DNA from: Amorphochlora amoebiformis
Lineage: Eukaryota; Cercozoa; Chlorarachniophyceae
Direction of reading: 5' to 3'
Length of the DNA: 64,000 nt
NCBI GenBank assembly: GCA_054601695.1
Contig: BAAHQB010000006.1
Span: 1,364,001-1,428,000, forward strand
Part shown: piece after piece, positions 39,003 through 64,000 of the stretch
Layout of the letters: each line of letters begins with the position of its first letter
Position numbering within the stretch: position 1 is the first letter of the stretch
Program-made: the position numbers and the translations under genes
The notes under the pieces: model-generated
Told to the model about the DNA's origin: nothing
What the model saw: only the letters and a program-made list of their open reading frames with translations
The model's database searches: none

Positions 39003-40196
39003 TTGTTTGTTTTCAGGACGAGAGACATAGCAATAACTGTTTTCGAACGTTATTTCTTCAAATTCTCATCGGCACGGTTCATATCAATAATGGGACTGTC
39101 TCTCAAAGAGTTTGTGTATCTTTTCGATACCTACAACCCGTTGACCGAGGTCACCATGATGGACATGATGATGCTTTTGCATTTCGCTTGGGTGTATCCC
39201 ACTGGTGAACAGGGAGGGCCACATGGAAGCTTTCTAGGCAAACGTACGCCAAACGGATATGGGCCTCGCTAGCAGCACTAAGTGCTCATGTGTCCATGCG
39301 AGATCACAATGGACCATCGATTCAAAAACTGCATTCGCCTAGACGGTCCAACACAATACTGCTCTTTGTTCACCGACTCGTCCGATTTTTGTGTAAATGC
39401 GCCAGCTAGTACAAATGATAGGAAGAAGCACTACTCCTTCAAGCGACGTGGCTACGGCATGCGCTACGCCATGGCGGTATCAACAGATACCGGGGACATC
39501 TGTTGGCTGAGCGATGGAGACCCTGCTGGCTCCAAAGGAGACATCACCATCAATCGTGAGGGTGGGTTATCGAGCAAGCTGAAATTCTTCGAACGGATTG
39601 GCGCCGATGGAGCTTATCTCTGCAGGAAAGACCCCGAGTATGTGTGTCCAATCAGGAGGCCTCGTGGCGGATCTCTCACAGAATGGCAGATATCATGGAA
39701 CAACGACCATTCTCGAGATCGCACTATAGTTGAGAACGTCTTCAGCAGGGTCAAGCAGTTCAAGAGCATGCGATCGTGGCATCATGACAGAAATGTTCAC
39801 CCACAGATCGCACATCTTGTATTCGGTCTCGTTCAGGTTAAGAATAAATTCCCCCCTCTGCGAGAGTTTGTGCGCAACGAGGCTTACAAGGCTGAGGTCA
39901 AACGGTCATGGGCGATGGCTGAACGTCTTGGAACAATAGCCAAAGCTCCACAACCACAGACTAAGCGTCGCCGTCGTGATAGAAGCTCTCCACAACCGGC
40001 TACCGACGAGGATCAACATGACGATAGCAACGAAGAAGACCATGGTCCGAGGAGGCGCTTTGCTATCGATGAGGTCTTGGCGGTCAACATATCGAACAGA
40101 AACTTTGAACGAATGCTTGTTGCAGAACACAAGGCAGGGGAGCGGAAAGATAGATTGTTGAGACGTAATGCTCGAAGACAAAATGAACAAGTTTAG
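39003..40196 (+). pseudogene. Harbinger DDE transposase, broken
   Basis: DDE endonuclease related to HARBI1. The N-terminal part (SLKEFVYLFDTYNPL, MMLLHFAWVYPTGEQ) is followed by in-frame TAG and TAA at about 39,270. A segment in another frame (39,233-39,300: RQTYAKRIWASLAAL) looks like the missing helix-turn-helix link. The catalytic part reads IRLDGPTQYCSLFTDSSDF (first Asp), KFFERIGADGAYL (second Asp) and RTIVENVFSRVKQF (Glu), then a basic/acidic C-terminal tail to TAG. The break could in part be an unrecognised intron, but two frame changes make a pseudogene more likely. Confidence 0.82.
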
Positions 40197-40201
40197 TTTG
40201 T

Positions 40202-40257
<56 letters not shown>

Positions 40258-40452
40258 ATATATATATATATATATATAATTCGCCAAATTTGTTAGAAAA
40301 TGCTATTGATTGTGCTGTGCGTGTCGTTCAATAATTAGTTGCATAATTAAAAAATTGATTTAGTTTAATTATTGTGATACAAACGATTCGATTTAAAACA
40401 GATATCTAAAAATTTCTATGCACTACTGCCGGTTTGTGACGGCGGTTGACCG

Positions 40453-40478
40453 CGTGAACGCGTAATTTAACAAGGCCT
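40453..40478 (-). repeat. Harbinger right terminal inverted repeat
   Basis: Perfect 26-bp inverted match to 37184-37209; followed by TAT at 40479-40481. Confidence 0.93.
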
Positions 40479-40653
40479 TATAAAAAACACACCAACATAC
40501 ATCATTAGTATATAATCTAAGATAATACATGTACTACATTGATTATGACGCCTATGTATATTGTGTATTATATCTAGTTGATTCTAGTATGTGTGTGTGT
40601 ATTGTATATATATTATAACATATATATATAATGTACATATAAAAAAAATCGTG

Positions 40654-40689
<36 letters not shown>

Positions 40690-40927
40690 GTATATATACA
40701 AAAATTTATATATATATATATATACACATATATATAACATATATATGTATATGTATATGTAAATAAATATTTGTATATGTTTCGTATAACATCATAGAAG
40801 AGATATGTTAGTCGCAAAGTTTGAATCTGAAAAACTAAGAATGGTATTGATTTGACAACACGAGCTCAGCGACAATGCAGGTCGGGCTCTAACGCGATAA
40901 CTCTTACAGCCTTTTAAAAAAATTGAG
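40479..40927. other. TA-rich intergenic region
   Basis: TA microsatellite at 40,617-40,760 and otherwise plain AT-rich DNA leading to the 3' end of the SPRYD7-like gene. No gene seen. Confidence 0.6.
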
Positions 40928-41748
40928 CTACAAAATATCCCTCGTGTACATAATACCGAGATAGGTATTTGGGGGACCGTACTGGAAATTTTGCAATGAT
41001 CCTTCGAAATTTGCCTCGAGCATGCACCCTTCGTCGACGCTGACGCACGGGTAGACATCTTGGGCGTTTTTGGCACACTGAGCACACTTCACGGTGTTAA
41101 GATGATTGGTGAGATTGGGATTGCGGCAGGGGCTGTACCTTAATGTTCTTTATTAGTTTCCCGTTGAGATATATCTTGAGGACTGGACGGATATCCGATA
41201 GGTCGTATGCTAACCCGATGGTATCTCCCTTCTTAATCTCCGTCTCCGAACCTAAAGTTAGTGCGTTAGGTCGTTAGACTAGTCTCACAAGCGCACGTGC
41301 TACTTACTCTTGGAGACGAAGGCCCAACAACGCTTTCTTTCCGTCAATTGTTTGTCAAGAGATTGCTTGCTGGGCTCGCACACTCCCACGCAAAAGTCCC
41401 CTGGCCATCATGTTTGGATTTCATTGCAAGGAACGGAATTTGATATCGATTGTTGGTAGCCACCTTTCTCGACAACTTTAAATTCCCAAAAAGCCTTGCT
41501 CTGGATGAGAGGGACGTTGGCCAGCACCGTGCCTATTCCTGTGACGTAAAAGTTGGATATTCTAACACGGGGTCCCTGATTTGATGGCGACAAGAATCAG
41601 AGCAGCACCTCTCACGGTCAAGACTGAGTACCTTTCTCTCGCTGAAGCCCACAAGGGGGGATCCTACACCTTGGTTCTTCACATCGTCGAATAGACACGG
41701 TAGATATACCTTGATACAGCAGAATAGCTTGTTAAGTTGGTTTGCCAT
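40928..41748 (-). CDS. SPRYD7: SPRYD7-like SPRY-domain protein
   Basis: Exons: 41632-41748, 41464-41575, 41308-41400, 41139-41251, 40928-41077. They join in phase to 194 aa plus TAG, nearly the length of human SPRYD7 (196 aa). Matches to the family in order: a Cys-rich head (LFCCIKVYLPCL), GTVLANVPLIQSKAFWEFKV, DFCVGVCEPSKQSL, RCWAFVSK, GDTIGLAYDLS, LKIYLNGKLI, VYPCVSVDEG and a tail ending in MYTRDIL. SPRY folds bind protein partners; the cellular role of SPRYD7 is not established. All four introns are short (56-63 nt for most) and TA-free. Confidence 0.93.
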
Positions 41749-41977
41749 TGCGATTGACGGCCCTTCGAGTAGGTGTGACTGAATTAGATGCGCGGTAGGT
41801 CACCGTGATGTTTGTGTGACGAGGGAACGTATCACATATGATAGTATTGCGGAACCCAAATTTCTTTATGATATCCTTATGAAGATATTCACATAATTAA
41901 ATTCCGGAATCCAGATATATTTATCCCCGCAGCCGACAAATTTACTGAAAAGGGGCCGAAGTCCGCCATTCTCCACC
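41749..41977. promoter_or_regulatory. Divergent promoter SPRYD7/small membrane protein
   Basis: 229 bp between start codons, no TA microsatellite. CCGACAAATT is at 41933-41942, 36 bp before the + start. Confidence 0.6.
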
Positions 41978-42514
41978 ATGTACACCGAGTTCCCTGTAGA
42001 GAGGCGGCCGATCAAGATCTCCCTCAAGTGGGTAGTCATGGCCCTGGTGGCAATTATCGCCGTGTGTGGCATTGCCTTCTTCTCTGTGGGAAATGGTTTG
42101 AAAATTACGACATTATCCACTTCGAAAGACGCTGACCATACCCCCCTTTACAACCACAGATGCCCAGCTTGCCACCCCGACATTTTCTAGCGCAATGAGA
42201 GCCCCCTTGGCGCCTTGTGTTACTTCTGGTAGCCGTCCTAGGTCAACCAGAACTACTCTGAGTATTAAGACGGCTAAAATGACTGGTGATTTGTATTTCC
42301 AGCCTTGCCGTCGACGCCACGTACGTCATGTGGAAAGGGGCCAAGAAAAAGGCTATGAAAAGGTAAAACCGCATCTGGAAAACAAAGTTCAAGGTTCTCA
42401 GTCAATTTCTATAGGCCCAAGAAAAAGGGATACGACGCCAGGAGAACTGCCCCGGAATACGATCCCCTTCCGGCCAAGCCCCCTCAGGTTGTCGTTGTCA
42501 AGGCCGCCAAGTAA
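41978..42514 (+). CDS. Small single-pass membrane protein, unknown family
   Basis: Exons 41978-42095, 42160-42241, 42303-42362 and 42415-42514 join in phase to 119 aa plus TAA. The first exon encodes a hydrophilic head (MYTEFPVERRPIKISLKW) and one transmembrane helix (VVMALVAIIAVCGIAFFSV). The second encodes a short linker. The last two encode a Lys-rich tail with a repeated GAKKKAM/PKKKGYD motif across the exon junction and end VVVVKAAK. Codon use and intron size resemble the neighbours. I do not recognise the family. The intron between 42241 and 42303 was chosen by phase, and an unspliced alternative frame exists. Confidence 0.65.
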
Positions 42515-42731
42515 CTTAGCCGGGAAAATTGTGGCATGGCCTTGTAAATTCTAAGATAGCAATGCTAATTAAGATGATTTGCATCACCAGTCTGGTACTC
42601 GTAGGGAGTACCTAAATGTGCATTTATAGCATGCATGTATGTTCCATGGCATGTATTGTACATACCTGTAAATATAAAACATTGTAAATGTATATATACA
42701 TATATAGATAGATATGTATAAATATATATAT

Positions 42732-42762
<31 letters not shown>

Positions 42763-42978
42763 AATATATATATCTGATATATGTATATGTAATAAAATAT
42801 ATATGTAATAAAATTACAACATCCAGTATCTAGAGTATGTCAGATGATAACTTATAATATTGTATATAACGTAGAATATTACATTATAGTCTAGATAGTA
42901 TATATATTATATATATGCATTTACACAGTGCAGGCATATCGGATAATGCATAGCATGCATGATATAGATATTTATCTC

Positions 42979-43019
<41 letters not shown>

Positions 43020-43297
43020 TTATACTAGATATATACTGATTTAGAATATACGAATATATATATATATATATAAATGTATATATATACTATATATATAATG
43101 ATTCATTTTCAAGTCGATTACATTATGTATTCACGGGATATATCGAAGTATATTGATATATTAATATATGAGGACATATATATATGTGTATATGTGTGTT
43201 ATTAATAACTTATTATATGTGTATGTATGTGTATACATTATCTTCAGTATGTTGTTGATCGCTAGCTATGATCGATGAACTTAAAAGCCGCTAAAAA
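42515..43297. other. Convergent region between membrane protein and aminotransferase 3' ends
   Basis: Contains several short TA tracts (42,720-42,800, 42,975-43,020, 43,050-43,100) and scattered CTAG tetramers. No gene seen. Confidence 0.55.
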
Positions 43298-57358
<14,061 letters not shown>

Positions 57359-57525
57359 GGGAGCCGACAAATTAGGAAAGTATTATTGGATATGATAATA
57401 ACCTATTAGCAATACAATCCTGGGTTCCGGGAATAGTATTAGACGGAATTACTAAAAAGAATGTGAGTCTTTCACCTTAAGACGGAACGCAGTCTTGCAC
57501 AGTACCCACGGCCTCCCCAAAACCC
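57359..57525. promoter_or_regulatory. Divergent promoter aminotransferase/AOX
   Basis: 167 bp between start codons, no TA microsatellite. CCGACAAATT at 57364-57373 is only five bases upstream of the aminotransferase start, so it may instead act in its 5' leader. Confidence 0.6.
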
Positions 57526-62493
<4,968 letters not shown>

Positions 62494-63742
62494 GTTCAGT
62501 GGACTGTTCTCCGTTCCGAATAGTCATAGATATTAATTATATTTGTTGTGTCAAAACTTTCGACTTGACATAATCAATTGCAGTAATAATTAACTAGATT
62601 ATCTAGATTATCTTGACCTTATCTACTATTATATAGATCTGGAATATTTGCGAATCTCTAATTAATTTATATATATAACTCTTTAAGTATTACACTAGTA
62701 TTATAGCGTGTATATCCAGAAAATAATTCTTTTTGACTTGGCAAACAAATATATTGCGTATTGCTAGATCTATGTTCTAGATGTTAGTACCTACATGGTC
62801 TAGATCTAGAGGACTATACGTAGATGGAGTCCTCTAGGTCCTGGCACCGTATATAATATATGATTATACAACTTTCTGGAATATTATCTTAAATTTATTT
62901 AAGTATATAATATAAATATACTAGATTATATTTAGTAAAAACTGGGGTATTATACCGATCATGATGTGCGCATATGCATGAAAGTGTTGTTTTACACACA
63001 GCATCGTATATAATTTACATATGAGACTCATATATCTACGTAGAAACAGATATTCACAATCTAAACAATACCAATATTTTCACATATACGGGGACATACA
63101 AGAATTACGATATATATGTATGTGTATATACTACTCGTTTAGTGCCGACATGGCACCCGGTGATTCCCTTCCTCCCCGTCAAACTTACACACCCAGACAC
63201 TAAATTTCATGTCCCGTCACCAACGGAACACATGTCTATGTTGTGGTGAAACTAGGGGAAAAATAAAACTAAAACGTAGAACAGAAATCGCTCATTCCAC
63301 CCTTATGTCATCCGGCCGCAAAACTTGTACATTTTCTCTTACCAAGAGGAGTTGAGAGAATTACAAATTGTTTTTATACCACGCAGATATTAAGTCACTA
63401 TTCCTATAATCCTTGAATTGAAGACCTCTCAAAGAAGGGGGGGGAAGGATAGGGCTGAGGCCGGCTTTCATCGAACAATTGGCATATCTAGAGTAGATAC
63501 CTTGATATCTAAATAGATATGCAGATCCGGCGATGACGGTTATTAATCCTCAAGCACAATATCCAAGGCTCTCTCGGAGATTTCCCGGTCGATTCAAGTT
63601 GGACGACATAAGCCCTGCATGAAGTCGAGGTGGGCCGAGCGCACTGTGGCGCTCATGACCGAGGATGAGAGATGCCTTCGTTCGGTGCTACTGCTATGCG
63701 GAAAGGAGGGTCCGCTTATTCCGGTAGCTTAGATTCAAAGAC
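62494..63742. other. Convergent region between AOX and the next gene
   Basis: Unique AT-rich DNA with few TA tracts. About nine CTAG tetramers lie at 62,560-62,940. A GC-richer stretch at 63,420-63,720 has no convincing coding frame. Confidence 0.55.
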
Positions 63743-64000
63743 CTAAATTCGAATCTTTCTAAATACTTCGACGCAGGAGCCAATAATTAAGTCGATCTGC
63801 TCGGTGTTTCGATTCTCCAATGCCTCACACAAGCTTTTGAGGTATGTTTTATGGTTTGAGTGTGCGGTGAAGACTGCTGATGCCACCACCCTCCTACGGT
63901 TTGTCCATGACATCCTGCGAGTCAACGACTCACTCTAACACGAAATAACCCCGATCAGGGACAACAACCTCGCAAACAAACTCGTTGTTAACATCGGGTG
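63743..64000 (-). CDS. Unknown protein, 3' end (5' end outside window)
   Basis: Two exons join in phase: 63934-64000 (NNEFVCEVVVPDRGYFVL) and 63743-63893 (RVVASAVFTAHSNHKTYLKS, then LCEALENRNTEQIDLII, ending VFRKIRI), separated by a 40-nt intron with gtgagt and accgtag signals. It ends in TAG at 63743-63745. I do not recognise the family. It is convergent with AOX, which keeps the alternating order of the window. Confidence 0.5.

Larger units (their letters stand above)
37184..40478. mobile_element. PIF/Harbinger-like DNA transposon, 3295 bp
   Basis: The 26-bp terminal inverted repeats are identical (37184-37209 and 40453-40478, beginning AGGCCTTGTTAAATTACGCG) and are flanked by a 3-bp target duplication, TAT. 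The element carries the two genes of autonomous Harbinger elements: a DDE transposase on + and a Myb/SANT-like protein on -, transcribed away from a central block of GGTTAACC repeats. Both frames are broken, so this copy is probably dead although its ends are perfect. It is inserted in a 3'-3' intergenic region. It has no TA microsatellite except near its right end (40,205-40,280). Confidence 0.9.

Noticed and set aside
39906-40190. Minus-strand frame opposite the transposase tail
   Set aside because: Shadow of the acidic/basic transposase C-terminus.
37310-40196. Alternative genetic code suggested by in-frame TAA, TAG and TGA in the transposon genes
   Set aside because: BRF1, SPRYD7, aminotransferase and AOX end normally at TAA, TAG or TGA and have no internal stops; decay of the transposon explains the stops.

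Overview
This is nuclear DNA of an unidentified unicellular eukaryote. Genes are rich in GT-AG introns, the intact reading frames end normally in TAA, TAG or TGA, and telomere-type TTAGGG repeats are scattered inside the window. I cannot name the species or lineage. The dominant feature is (TA)n microsatellite sequence, which fills most long introns and most convergent intergenic DNA. Most long open frames in the window are translated TA, GT, CT or TTAGGG repeats, not genes. I rebuilt the real genes exon by exon from splice signals, reading phase and protein-family motifs; no search was run.

Layout, left to right. (1) A very large ubiquitin-specific protease gene of the USP4/USP15 type on + (exons 561-27,732, 5' end outside the window), with a Tudor-knot module inserted in its catalytic domain. 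(2) BRF1, the TFIIIB subunit of RNA polymerase III, on - (30,036-34,077). (3) A haem-binding MAPR/PGRMC-type membrane protein on + (34,244 to about 35,868 or beyond). (4) A PIF/Harbinger-like DNA transposon with intact terminal repeats but decayed genes (37,184-40,478). (5) A SPRYD7-like SPRY-domain protein on - (40,928-41,748). (6) A small single-pass membrane protein on + (41,978-42,514). (7) An aminotransferase of the ISS1/VAS1 type on -, with 1.3 kb of coding sequence in 18 exons over 14 kb (43,298-57,358). (8) Mitochondrial alternative oxidase on + (57,526-62,493). (9) The 3' end of an unknown gene on - (63,743-64,000).

The order alternates strictly. Three head-to-head pairs (BRF1/MAPR, SPRYD7/membrane protein, aminotransferase/AOX) have start codons only 166-229 bp apart, and the pairs meet tail to tail. 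Each divergent promoter lies at the centre of an island of roughly 1.9 kb with almost no TA repeat, and all three carry a CCGACAA(A/T)TT element. The convergent 3' regions are unusually rich in CTAG.

The genes do not form one pathway: they cover deubiquitination, Pol III transcription, haem/sterol-linked membrane function, amino acid transamination and mitochondrial respiration. Degenerate telomere-like arrays sit inside introns (the largest is about 2 kb inside one aminotransferase intron). Other repeats include a near-perfect 335 bp palindrome in an AOX intron and exon fragments copied into introns of their own genes.
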